Source: Alphaproteobacteria bacterium
GTDB taxonomy: Bacteria > Pseudomonadota > Alphaproteobacteria > Rs-D84
Length of the DNA: 8,684 bases
Direction of reading: 5' to 3'
NCBI GenBank assembly: GCA_017425725.1
Contig: JAFOXU010000059.1
Span: 1-8,684 of the forward strand
Below the pieces are notes generated by a model. The model did no database searches. It saw only the letters and a program-made list of their open reading frames with translations, and had not been told where the DNA came from. Each line of letters starts with the position of its first letter. Positions within the stretch are counted from its first letter, which is position 1. Shown here piece by piece: positions 1-7,641 of the stretch. A program made the translations under genes and the position numbers.

Positions 1-2
1 AG

Positions 3-1451
3 AAAAAAATTGATAAAATTCGGGCAAAAATAAAAAAACAATTAAAATTTCAACCTGTACTGGTAAGTGAGAATTCTGATTGGCAAACACTTGCAAAAGT
101 TCAGGCGAAAAATTTGGCAGGATTGCATGTCGAAAGTGGGTATACACGTATGTACGAACTGGGGCCTGCTGGGGCACAAATTTTTGGATACGTAGGTGAT
201 CCTGCAAAATCTGTTGCAAATGCACCTTTTTTAACCACAGGTATAACCGGTTTAGAAAAGAAATTTGATGAAAATCTAAAGGGTTTAACAGGTCAGACTG
301 TTATGATAACAAACGCTGTTGGACGTGTTACAGGCGAAGATAAATCACAATATATTGCACCAACAACTGGTGGAAATATAAAAACAACAATAAATGACAA
401 TATTCAACGTGTAATGTATGATGCACTGACACAACATCGTTCTGGGTGTGGTGTTGTTCTGGATATTGATACAGGTGATATTTTATCAATGGTATCTGTC
501 CCCAGTTTTGATCCAAATATTTTTAAACAAGATGATGGCGAAGAATATATAAATAATCTGCGAAAAGATATCGCAAAACCGTTTATGAATAAAGCAATCG
601 AAGGGTTATATCCCCCTGGGTCTACATTTAAAATTGTTGTTGCACTGGCCGGACTGGAATCTGGTGCAATAACACCAAATGAAAAAATATTTTGCCCAGG
701 TTACTGGGATTATGGCGATAGAAGATATCACTGTTGGGAACACAAAGGCCATGGAAAAATGGATTTAGTGGGTGCTTTAAAACACTCTTGTGATATTTAC
801 TTTTATCAGATTGCACTGCGTATTGGTATTGATGCAATAAAAGAAATGGCAATAAAACTGGGTCTGACCGAGAAATATATGGATGATATTTTATCACGTG
901 AAATGGGCGGTGTTATGCCAGACAGATACTGGAAAGAAAAAAATGTCGGTTACAGATGGGTTCATGGTGATACAATTATTTCCGGTATTGGACAAGGTTT
1001 TATCCTGACAAATTGTCTGCAACTGGCTGTGATGATGGCACGAACATCGTCTAATAAAATTGTTAACCCACGGTTGATTGATGATGGGGTAACACCACAA
1101 TTTGAAAATCTGGGGTTACAAGAAAAAAATATAAAATTCGTTCAAAAAGGATTAGAAGAAGTTCTTAAAAAAGGTGGTACAGCCGCAGGCAGCGCAATAA
1201 ATGTTAACGGTAAACGGATGGGCGGAAAAACAGGTACATCACAGGTGCGCAGTATTTCAAAAAAAGAACGTGAAAAAGGTGTTCTGACGAACGAGCAATT
1301 AAAATGGAGTATGCGTAACCATGGCTTATTTGTTGGATATGCACCAACAGATAAACCAAAATACGTTGTATGTGTTATCACAGAACATGTTGGCAGCAGT
1401 ACACCCGCAGCCAGAACAGCATCAAAGGTAATGAAGGAATTGTTAAAATAA
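3..1451 (+). CDS. mrdA: Penicillin-binding protein 2 (peptidoglycan transpeptidase), 5' partial
   Basis: This is the elongation-specific class B PBP, which cross-links peptidoglycan in the periplasm during lateral wall growth together with RodA. The frame is open from the left edge, so the gene enters from outside the window; 482 residues are present. The N-terminal membrane anchor and part of the pedestal domain are missing, roughly 100-120 residues judged by E. coli PBP2. All transpeptidase motifs are visible: STFK with the catalytic Ser at fragment residue 207 (bases 621-632), SCD at 262-264 (the SxD form usual in PBP2), and KTG at 409-411 (1227-1235). The stretch ending in FGYVG near the start is typical of the PBP2 pedestal. 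The TTG at 114 is an internal Leu codon, not a start, because the homologous reading continues upstream. The stop lies 1 nt before mrdB. Family assignment is firm. Confidence 0.95.
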   Translation, partial: KKIDKIRAKIKKQLKFQPVLVSENSDWQTLAKVQAKNLAGLHVESGYTRMYELGPAGAQIFGYVGDPAKSVANAPFLTTGITGLEKKFDENLKGLTGQTVMITNAVGRVTGEDKSQYIAPTTGGNIKTTINDNIQRVMYDALTQHRSGCGVVLDIDTGDILSMVSVPSFDPNIFKQDDGEEYINNLRKDIAKPFMNKAIEGLYPPGSTFKIVVALAGLESGAITPNEKIFCPGYWDYGDRRYHCWEHKGHGKMDLVGALKHSCDIYFYQIALRIGIDAIKEMAIKLGLTEKYMDDILSREMGGVMPDRYWKEKNVGYRWVHGDTIISGIGQGFILTNCLQLAVMMARTSSNKIVNPRLIDDGVTPQFENLGLQEKNIKFVQKGLEEVLKKGGTAAGSAINVNGKRMGGKTGTSQVRSISKKEREKGVLTNEQLKWSMRNHGLFVGYAPTDKPKYVVCVITEHVGSSTPAARTASKVMKELLK

Positions 1452-1452
1452 A

Positions 1453-2598
1453 ATGACAAGACAAACACGTGTATCAAATGCAAATATGATGACATTACCA
1501 GAAAAACTGGGGCGTTTTTCATGGGGATTGTTTGTACCAATGTGTATGGTTTTAACAATATCTATTGTTGTTCTTTATTCTGCTGGTGGTGGAAATTGGC
1601 GACCATTTGCATTATCACAATTGATGAAAATTATTCTGGCATTTGGTGTGTTCTTTGTTGCTGCGTTCACAAATATAAAAACATGGATAAAATCTGCATA
1701 TCTAATTTATGCAATTGCGTTGATAATGATTATTCTGGTTACCTTTGTTGGACATACTGGGATGGGGGCGCAAAGATGGTTAAACCTTGGGTTTATTCAT
1801 ATACAACCATCAGAATTAATTAAAATTGCATTGGTGTTGGCGTTGGCACGATATTTTGCATGGTTTAATTCTGTTGAACTGGGACAATTTAAAAATTATA
1901 TTGCGCCTATTTTAATGTTATTAGCACCGTTTGGATTAATTGTTGCACAACCAGATTTAGGCACTGCATTATCACTTGGGATGATTACTGTGGGAATATT
2001 TTATATCGTTGGTGCAAATAAAAAATGGTTTATTATTGCTGCGATACTTGGATTGATGGCAGCACCTGTGGTTTGGTTTGGTGGATTACATGATTACCAA
2101 CGTGGACGTATTATTACTTTTTTAAATCCAGACGGTGATATTCACGGGGCAGGTTATCAAATTAATCAAGCAAAAATCGCATTTGGCAGTGGTGGAATGA
2201 CCGGCAAAGGTTATATGAAAGGGTCACAATCACAACAATCTTTTCTGCCAGAAAAACAAACAGACTTTATATTTACTATGTTAGGCGAAGAATTTGGTTT
2301 TATCGGTGCATTTGGTCTGTTGTTAATATATACATGGATTATTATCTTGTTGTTTTGGGCCGCAAAAATGTGCAGAAACCGATTTGGACAATTAATTTGT
2401 TTTGGTTTTATGTTGAACTTTTTTGTTTATTACTTTATAAATATCTCTATGGTTTTGGGTTTACTGCCAACTGTTGGTGTACCGTTGCCGTTAATGTCTT
2501 TTGGTGGCAGCAGTTTATTATCACTGATGTTTGGGTTTGGTTTATGCCAAAACGCATATATACACAAAGATCAACAGTTATCTGCCAAAGGAAGTTAA
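1453..2598 (+). CDS. mrdB: RodA, SEDS-family peptidoglycan glycosyltransferase
   Basis: RodA polymerises lipid II into glycan strands in the inner membrane and pairs with PBP2, encoded directly upstream. The 381-residue protein has a short polar N-terminus and about ten hydrophobic segments. SEDS hallmarks are present in order: GAQRWL followed by a QPSE motif, AQPDLGTAL in the middle, the loop with GAGYQI and LPEKQTDFIF, and LPLMSFGGSS near the C-terminus. D271 in TDFIF corresponds to the aspartate reported as essential in SEDS polymerases. The ATG lies 1 nt after the mrdA stop. The only purine-rich match to a ribosome binding site, AAGGA at 1434-1438, is 14 nt away, which is far, so translational coupling to mrdA is likely. 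An ATG at 1486 or 1489 is possible, but the first ATG better fits the usual length. Confidence 0.95.
   Translation: MTRQTRVSNANMMTLPEKLGRFSWGLFVPMCMVLTISIVVLYSAGGGNWRPFALSQLMKIILAFGVFFVAAFTNIKTWIKSAYLIYAIALIMIILVTFVGHTGMGAQRWLNLGFIHIQPSELIKIALVLALARYFAWFNSVELGQFKNYIAPILMLLAPFGLIVAQPDLGTALSLGMITVGIFYIVGANKKWFIIAAILGLMAAPVVWFGGLHDYQRGRIITFLNPDGDIHGAGYQINQAKIAFGSGGMTGKGYMKGSQSQQSFLPEKQTDFIFTMLGEEFGFIGAFGLLLIYTWIIILLFWAAKMCRNRFGQLICFGFMLNFFVYYFINISMVLGLLPTVGVPLPLMSFGGSSLLSLMFGFGLCQNAYIHKDQQLSAKGS
2587..2594 (+). promoter_or_regulatory. Ribosome binding site deciding the topA start
   Basis: AAAGGAAG lies 8 nt before the ATG at 2603, inside the last codons of rodA. It supports ATG 2603, where the conserved MNLLIVESPSKAK begins, over the upstream in-frame ATG at 2531, which would add 24 residues read from rodA sequence in another frame. 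Confidence 0.8.
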
Positions 2599-2602
2599 GG
2601 TT

Positions 2603-4840
2603 ATGAATTTACTTATTGTGGAATCACCATCAAAAGCAAAAACAATTGAAAAATATCTGGGTAATGGATGGCGTGTTATCGCATCTGTTGGTCATGTACG
2701 TGACTTGGTTCCTGAAAACGGCAGTGTTGATACAAATAATAACTTTGCAATGAAATGGCAAATTATGCCTGGCAAAGAAAAACAAATAAAATTGATTACT
2801 GATGAATTAAAAAAAGCAGATGCTGTTTATTTGGCAAGCGACCCTGACCGTGAAGGAGAGGCTATTGCATGGCATTTGCTGGATATACTAAAAAATAAAA
2901 AACTGTTAAAAGATAAAAAAGTTTATCGTGTCGCATTTCATGAAATTACAAAAAAAGCCGTTCAATCTGCGATTGAAAATCCACGTGAAATTGATGAAAA
3001 TTTGGTTGATGCATATCTGGTCAGACGTGCGCTTGATTATTTAATTGGTTTTGGTATTTCACCACTGTTATGGCGCAGAAATCTTGGTAAATCAGCAGGG
3101 CGTGTTCAATCTGTGGCTGTTAAATTAGTGGTTGATCGTGAAAAAGAAATTGAATCTTTTATCCCTGTTGAATATTGGAGTTTGGATGCAAATTGTAACA
3201 TTAATAATGCTAAATTTAATGCGGCATTATCTAAATTTAATGGTAAAAAAATTGAAAAAATGACCATTGAAAACAAGACGCATGTTGATGAAATTTTATC
3301 TGTTATTGGTCAACCTGTTATTAATGCATCTGTTATTAATATTGATAAAAAGAAAACATTACGAAAACCTGCTGCACCGTTTACAACATCTACACTGCAA
3401 CAGGAAGCAGCAAGAAAATTATACTTTGCATCAAAACGTACTATGAGTGCGGCACAAAAACTGTATGAACAAGGTTTAATCACATATATGCGTACCGATG
3501 CAACAAATTTAAATGCAGATGCTGTAAATGAAATTCGTGGTTTTATTGAACGTGAATATGGTAATGATTTTGTTCCAAGTAAACCAAATATTTACGCAAC
3601 AAAATCTAAAAATGCCCAAGAAGCACACGAAGCAATTCGTCCAACACATTTTGAAAAACCAGCAACTGGTTTATCTGGGGACGAGGCTAAATTATATGAC
3701 TTAATCTGGAAAAGAACAATTGCATGTCAAATGTGTAATGCACAATTTGATTCTGTGTCTGCAGATATTGAAACAGAAAATAAAACAGCAATATTCCATG
3801 CAACAGGTTCAACAAGAATCTTTGACGGTTTTATGAAGGTTTATACCGAAGATAAAGATGATGAAGACGATAACAAAGAATCAAAATTACCTGTATTAAA
3901 TATTGGTGATCATATTCAAATAACAGAATTATTACCAGAACAACATTTTACACAGGCGCCACCAAGATATACAGAAGCGTCACTGGTAAAAAAATTAGAA
4001 GAACTGGGAATAGGGCGTCCATCAACGTACGCAACAATTATGTCTACAATCGTTGACAGAAATTATGTTGAACAAGATAAACAACGCAGATTTCATCCAA
4101 CCAGTGGTGGATGGGTTATTGCATCTTATTTATCAAAATATTTTTCTGATTTGGTTGATGTTAATTTTACTGCAAAAACAGAAGACACATTAGACGATGT
4201 TTCAAACGGTAAAACCGATAAAATTGATGCATTAAATGCGTTCTGGAATCCGACAAGTAATATGATTGATGGTGCCAGAACTGTAAAAACAAGCGATATT
4301 ATCGATGAAATAAATACTTTTATGAACAAGCATCTATTTCCTGATGGAAATGATATTTGTCCTGATTGTGGTGGAAAACTTGGGGTAAAATTATCTAAAT
4401 TTGGTCCATTTATTGGATGTGAAAAGTATCCAAATTGTAAATATACAAAACAATTAAATAAAAATGATAAAGTTATACAAGATACAGAATCTGCCGTACA
4501 GACAAAATCTGGTAATATCGATTTAGGTGATGGTATTGAATTTAAAATTGGAAAATTTGGTCCATATGTTACAGATGGTGTAAAAAATATTTCTGCAAAA
4601 CAATATACTGCGGATACAATTACATTGGAAATTGCACGTGATTTATTATCAAATATTGTAAAAAAAGCAGAACCTGTGAAAATAGGTGAAAACCCAGAAA
4701 CAAAGAAAATGATTTTCTTTTATCCAACAGGGCGTTATGGTGCATATATATCATCAAATCGTGTAAATGTTTCTGTGCGTGAAATGCCGGATTTAGACAC
4801 TGCAATAAAACTGATAAACAACAAGGCAAATAAAAAATAA
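2603..4840 (+). CDS. topA: DNA topoisomerase I (type IA)
   Basis: TopA relaxes negatively supercoiled DNA by passing strands through a transient single-strand break. The protein has 745 residues from the ATG at 2603. The N-terminal TOPRIM domain carries E7 in VESPSKAK and the metal-binding DPDRE at 80-84. The active-site tyrosine is Y295 in GLITYMRTDA, followed by the conserved EAHEAIRPT and GRPSTYATI segments. An acidic linker (DDEDD) lies near residues 417-428. The C-terminal part has one four-cysteine zinc finger, C586-x2-C589 and C606-x5-C612, and then two Topo I C-terminal repeats with KFGPYV and GRYGAYIS. That is a shorter tail than the E. coli enzyme and common in alphaproteobacteria. 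The start is 4 nt after the rodA stop, with its own Shine-Dalgarno site. The stop overlaps the dnaG start by 1 nt. The gene is often next to dprA in related bacteria; here it sits between rodA and dnaG. Confidence 0.97.
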   Translation: MNLLIVESPSKAKTIEKYLGNGWRVIASVGHVRDLVPENGSVDTNNNFAMKWQIMPGKEKQIKLITDELKKADAVYLASDPDREGEAIAWHLLDILKNKKLLKDKKVYRVAFHEITKKAVQSAIENPREIDENLVDAYLVRRALDYLIGFGISPLLWRRNLGKSAGRVQSVAVKLVVDREKEIESFIPVEYWSLDANCNINNAKFNAALSKFNGKKIEKMTIENKTHVDEILSVIGQPVINASVINIDKKKTLRKPAAPFTTSTLQQEAARKLYFASKRTMSAAQKLYEQGLITYMRTDATNLNADAVNEIRGFIEREYGNDFVPSKPNIYATKSKNAQEAHEAIRPTHFEKPATGLSGDEAKLYDLIWKRTIACQMCNAQFDSVSADIETENKTAIFHATGSTRIFDGFMKVYTEDKDDEDDNKESKLPVLNIGDHIQITELLPEQHFTQAPPRYTEASLVKKLEELGIGRPSTYATIMSTIVDRNYVEQDKQRRFHPTSGGWVIASYLSKYFSDLVDVNFTAKTEDTLDDVSNGKTDKIDALNAFWNPTSNMIDGARTVKTSDIIDEINTFMNKHLFPDGNDICPDCGGKLGVKLSKFGPFIGCEKYPNCKYTKQLNKNDKVIQDTESAVQTKSGNIDLGDGIEFKIGKFGPYVTDGVKNISAKQYTADTITLEIARDLLSNIVKKAEPVKIGENPETKKMIFFYPTGRYGAYISSNRVNVSVREMPDLDTAIKLINNKANKK

Positions 4841-6450
4841 TGGCAAAATTTGACAATAATTTTACCGATGAATTACGTGCCAGATTATCAATCGTTGATG
4901 TTGTTGGCAGACGTGTACCACTGACAAAAAAAGGGCAAAATTATTGGGGATGTTGTCCATTTCATAATGAAAAAACACCCAGTTTTTCTGTTAATGAAGA
5001 AAAAGGATTTTATCATTGTTTTGGATGTAGTGAACATGGTGATATCATATCATTCACAATGAAATCTAATAATATGGAATTTATTCCTGCAATTACAGAA
5101 CTAGCAAATATGGCAGGTATAAAAATGCCTGACTTTAAACCAAAAAATCCTGATATTGCCAAACGTGAAGAATCTTTGTTTGATATTTGTGAAAAAGCAG
5201 CACAAACATTTAGTGAAAAATTATTTACCCCAGATGGTGCGCATGCACTGGAATATGTCCGTAAACGTGGTTTCAGTGATGATATGATAAAAAAATATCG
5301 TATCGGATATGCACCAAAAAATAATATTATCGCCAACAAATTCGCAAATTCTAAATTCTTGATTGATTCTGGTTTATGTCGTCGTGGGGATTATGGTTTA
5401 TATGATTTTTTCCGGGATAAATTAATGTTTCCTATATTTAATGCAAATGGAAAAATTGTTGCTTTTTCAGGACGCAGTTTGGATGGCAGTGAACCCAAAT
5501 ATATAAACACATCTGATACAGATATTTTTCATAAAAGAAAAACTGTGTTTGGATTAAATTTTGCACGTGATGCAATTCATCGCTCTAATCGCAGTATTAT
5601 TGTCGAAGGACAAATTGATGCAATAAAAATGCAAACAGGTGGTTTTCCTGAAACAGTTGCGCCATTGGGAACTGCACTGACCGAAGATCATATTGCTTTA
5701 TTATGTAAATCAAATAGAAATATTATATTCTGTTTCGATGGTGATGGTGCTGGGTTAAAGGCTGCAAGCCGTGCATGCAGTATAGTTATGCCGTTTTTAC
5801 GTGATACATCTGATGTTAAATTCGCATTTGTTTCTGGTGGAAAAGATCCAGACGAAATATTAAAAAATTCTGGTGAAGATGCTATGCGTAAAATTATTAA
5901 TGATGCGGTACCACTGGTTGAATTTTTATGGGATATTACAAATAAAAACTTTTTAACAAATACACCAGGTGGACGCAGTCAGGCAGAAAAATTCTTAAAA
6001 AAAGAAATTGAAAAAATAACAGATACTGATTTAAAATTAGAATATGAAAAAGAATATAATAATCGTAAATTCAATTCTTGGCATCGCTGGAAACGTAGTG
6101 ATTCTGCCGTACAGATAAAATTACCTGATATTGATTCAATAACAAAAAATACATTAATTTATATTGTTAATACATATCCAGAATTAGCAGAACAATATAT
6201 AGATTTTTTAACAACATTAGATATTGATTTTGATGGTAATGCACCAGAATTAAATCTTAATAAAAATTCTGCTGAAAAATATATTGTTTCATTAAAATTA
6301 CAAAGGTATTTAGATAAACTTAATTTAACAAAAAAAGAATTATTAAATAAATTATTATCTGGTGATGAAAGTGTACGTGATGAAATACCAAAAATAGATT
6401 CTGATATAGAATCAGCAAAAGAAAAATTAGAAAAATTAATTAGTTTATAA
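4840..6450 (+). CDS. dnaG: DNA primase
   Basis: DnaG makes the RNA primers for leading-strand start and Okazaki fragments, working with the DnaB helicase. The 536-residue protein begins with a CHC2 zinc-binding domain whose ligands are visible as C39-x2-H42 and C60-x2-C63. The TOPRIM catalytic core carries E256 in VEGQID and the D300-G-D302 pair in CFDGDGAG, matching E. coli E265, D309 and D311. The family's usual length is about 580-650 residues. Here the shortfall is at the C-terminal end, where the DnaB-binding domain would be: after about residue 430 the sequence becomes Lys/Leu/Asn/Ile-rich and hard to align by eye. The start overlaps the topA stop (TAATG). The nearest purine stretch, AAGG at 4823-4826, is 13 nt off, so coupling to topA is likely. 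rpoD, the frequent downstream partner, is absent; a terminator follows immediately. Confidence 0.96.
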   Translation: MAKFDNNFTDELRARLSIVDVVGRRVPLTKKGQNYWGCCPFHNEKTPSFSVNEEKGFYHCFGCSEHGDIISFTMKSNNMEFIPAITELANMAGIKMPDFKPKNPDIAKREESLFDICEKAAQTFSEKLFTPDGAHALEYVRKRGFSDDMIKKYRIGYAPKNNIIANKFANSKFLIDSGLCRRGDYGLYDFFRDKLMFPIFNANGKIVAFSGRSLDGSEPKYINTSDTDIFHKRKTVFGLNFARDAIHRSNRSIIVEGQIDAIKMQTGGFPETVAPLGTALTEDHIALLCKSNRNIIFCFDGDGAGLKAASRACSIVMPFLRDTSDVKFAFVSGGKDPDEILKNSGEDAMRKIINDAVPLVEFLWDITNKNFLTNTPGGRSQAEKFLKKEIEKITDTDLKLEYEKEYNNRKFNSWHRWKRSDSAVQIKLPDIDSITKNTLIYIVNTYPELAEQYIDFLTTLDIDFDGNAPELNLNKNSAEKYIVSLKLQRYLDKLNLTKKELLNKLLSGDESVRDEIPKIDSDIESAKEKLEKLISL

Positions 6451-6509
6451 AATAAAAATTCCCGGCTTTTTTTAACTTTTTTATTAAAAATACCGGGAAT
6501 TTTTATTTT
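6449..6509. terminator. Bidirectional terminator hairpin between dnaG and ychF
   Basis: A perfect 17-bp inverted repeat pairs 6449-6465 with 6493-6509. It has a CCCGG/CCGGG core flanked by A/T arms that give U-rich tracts on either strand. The loop can itself fold, TTTTTAA (6469-6475) with TTAAAAA (6484-6490). The stem takes in the last two bases of the dnaG TAA (6448-6450) and touches the first base of the ychF stop (6509-6511), so one element should serve both converging genes. Its central 35 bp recur at 7856-7890. Confidence 0.88.
6462..6496 (+). repeat. 35-bp palindromic repeat, copy A (in terminator)
   Basis: This is the core of the dnaG/ychF terminator: CCGGC, seven T, AAC, six T, ATTAAAAAT, A, CCGG. 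It matches 7856-7890 at 32 of 35 positions without gaps and in the same orientation. The matching A/T arm just upstream (AAATAAAAA) extends the similarity with a 2-nt gap. Counted by eye from the sequence. Confidence 0.8.
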
Positions 6510-7588
6510 TAATTATTAAACAAGAAATGACAAATATCACCGTTTTGCATTACATAATCACGACCAACAAGTCGCATTTTTCCTGCTTCTTTTACAGCAA
6601 CTTCACCACCAAGTGATATAAAGTCTGATGGGGAAATAACCTCTGCCCGGATAAATCCACGTTCAAAATCTGTATGAATTTTTCCAGCGGCTTGGGGCGC
6701 AGTCATTCCAACAGTAATTGTCCATGCGTGTGCTTCTTTTGGACCGATTGTATAATATGTTTGCAGTCCCAATGTTTTATAACCTGTTTTTATAACCTGA
6801 TCTAGACCGGATTCAGATAACCCTAAATCATCCAAAAACATTTTTCTTTCATCTTGATCAACAATCTGTGAAATTTCCATTTCTATTTTTGAAGAAATAA
6901 CCAAAACATCCGCAATTTCACCAAATTTCTGTTTTACCATATCAGAATATTTATTACCTGATGCAGCAGACGCTTCTTCGACATTACATACATAAATAAC
7001 TGGTTTTGAAGTTAACAGATTAAATGGTGTTGAATCAATTCCACCATTTCTGGCTGGTATTGAATTTTCAAGATTCTTTTTTATCTCGTTTGCATCGACC
7101 AGTAATTTTATTGCATCTTTGTCTAAGCCACGTGCCTTTTTTTCCAGATTTTTTATCTGTTTATCAATACTTTCAAGATCAGCCAGCATTAATTCTGTTT
7201 CAATTGTTTCAATATCGCCCAATGGGTCAATACGACCATTTACATGAACAATATCATCGTTTTCAAAACACCTGACAACATGAATAATTGCATCTGTTGA
7301 TAAAATATTCCCAAGGAATTTATTCCCAAGACCTTCGCCAGCAGATGCCCCCTTGACCAACCCTGCAATATCAACAATTTCCAGTTGTGTTGGTATTATT
7401 TTCTGAGAGCCCGCAACACGTGCCAATTCATGTAATGTTTCATCTGGTACAACAACACGACCTGTATTTGGTTCGATTGTACAAAACGGATAATTTTGTG
7501 CATCAGCTGCTGCACTTTGTGTTAATGCATTAAATAATGTAGATTTACCAACATTTGGCAGACCCACAATTCCACAATTGAATCCCAT
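6509..7588 (-). CDS. ychF: Redox-regulated ATPase YchF (Obg/OLA1 family)
   Basis: YchF is a ribosome-associated P-loop ATPase linked to translation and stress responses; the exact role is not settled. The protein has 359 residues against 363 in E. coli. The Walker A / G1 motif GLPNVGKS is at residues 9-16, the NYPFCTIEPN switch segment follows, and G3 is DIAG at 73-76. The G4 position reads NVEE (202-205): NxxE instead of NKxD is the family feature that explains its ATP preference. H115 in the NDDIVHV stretch corresponds to the E. coli H114 associated with hydrolysis. A coiled-coil region spans roughly 130-175, and the C-terminus is the TGS domain. It is convergent with dnaG and divergent from the sufD-like gene, with a good Shine-Dalgarno site (AAAGGAT, 6 nt from the ATG). 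No frameshift or missing motif is seen. Confidence 0.97.
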   Translation of the reverse strand: MGFNCGIVGLPNVGKSTLFNALTQSAAADAQNYPFCTIEPNTGRVVVPDETLHELARVAGSQKIIPTQLEIVDIAGLVKGASAGEGLGNKFLGNILSTDAIIHVVRCFENDDIVHVNGRIDPLGDIETIETELMLADLESIDKQIKNLEKKARGLDKDAIKLLVDANEIKKNLENSIPARNGGIDSTPFNLLTSKPVIYVCNVEEASAASGNKYSDMVKQKFGEIADVLVISSKIEMEISQIVDQDERKMFLDDLGLSESGLDQVIKTGYKTLGLQTYYTIGPKEAHAWTITVGMTAPQAAGKIHTDFERGFIRAEVISPSDFISLGGEVAVKEAGKMRLVGRDYVMQNGDICHFLFNN

Positions 7589-7606
7589 ATCAAAATCCTT
7601 TATAAT
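7578..7606 (+). promoter_or_regulatory. Sigma70-type promoter for the sufD-like gene
   Basis: TTGAAT (7578-7583) and a perfect TATAAT (7601-7606) are separated by 17 bp. Transcription would begin near 7612-7614, only about 2-4 nt before the ATG at 7616. The -35 box lies within the first codons of ychF on the opposite strand. Identified by consensus only; no expression data. Confidence 0.6.
7595..7601 (-). promoter_or_regulatory. Ribosome binding site of ychF
   Basis: On the minus strand this reads AAAGGAT, 6 nt before the ychF ATG at 7588. It fixes that start and shares one base with the opposite-strand TATAAT box of the sufD-like gene. Confidence 0.8.
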
Positions 7607-7610
7607 GCGA

Positions 7611-7641
7611 ATAATATGTCATACATGTGGAACGAATTCAA
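7611..7641 (-). promoter_or_regulatory. Possible ychF promoter
   Basis: On the minus strand TTGAAT (7636-7641) and TATTAT (7611-7616) are separated by 19 bp, longer than the ideal 17. A start near 7604 would leave a leader of about 15 nt that just contains the Shine-Dalgarno site. The -10 box covers the A of the divergent ATG at 7616. Weak but plausible. Confidence 0.35.

Noticed and set aside
114..116. TTG at 114 as the start of the PBP2 gene
   Set aside because: The frame is open to the left edge and the upstream residues (FQPVLV... AKVQAKN) match the PBP2 pedestal, so this is an internal leucine.
1142..1558. 138-codon open frame on the minus strand across the mrdA/mrdB junction, and similar antisense frames at 328-516, 628-897, 894-1100, 4126-4329, 4620-4856, 5013-5339 and 7600-7872
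   Set aside because: All lie opposite strongly conserved genes, have biased low-complexity composition and show no recognisable family; they are shadows.
1521..1823. Plus-strand open frames inside rodA (1521-1823 and 2334-2606) and opposite ychF (7024-7275)
   Set aside because: They are Cys/Trp/Tyr-rich or His/Phe-rich out-of-frame readings of membrane or conserved genes, without a start signal.
2531..2602. 24-residue N-terminal extension of TopA from ATG 2531
   Set aside because: It overlaps rodA coding sequence in another frame. The family's conserved N-terminus and a good Shine-Dalgarno site both point to ATG 2603.
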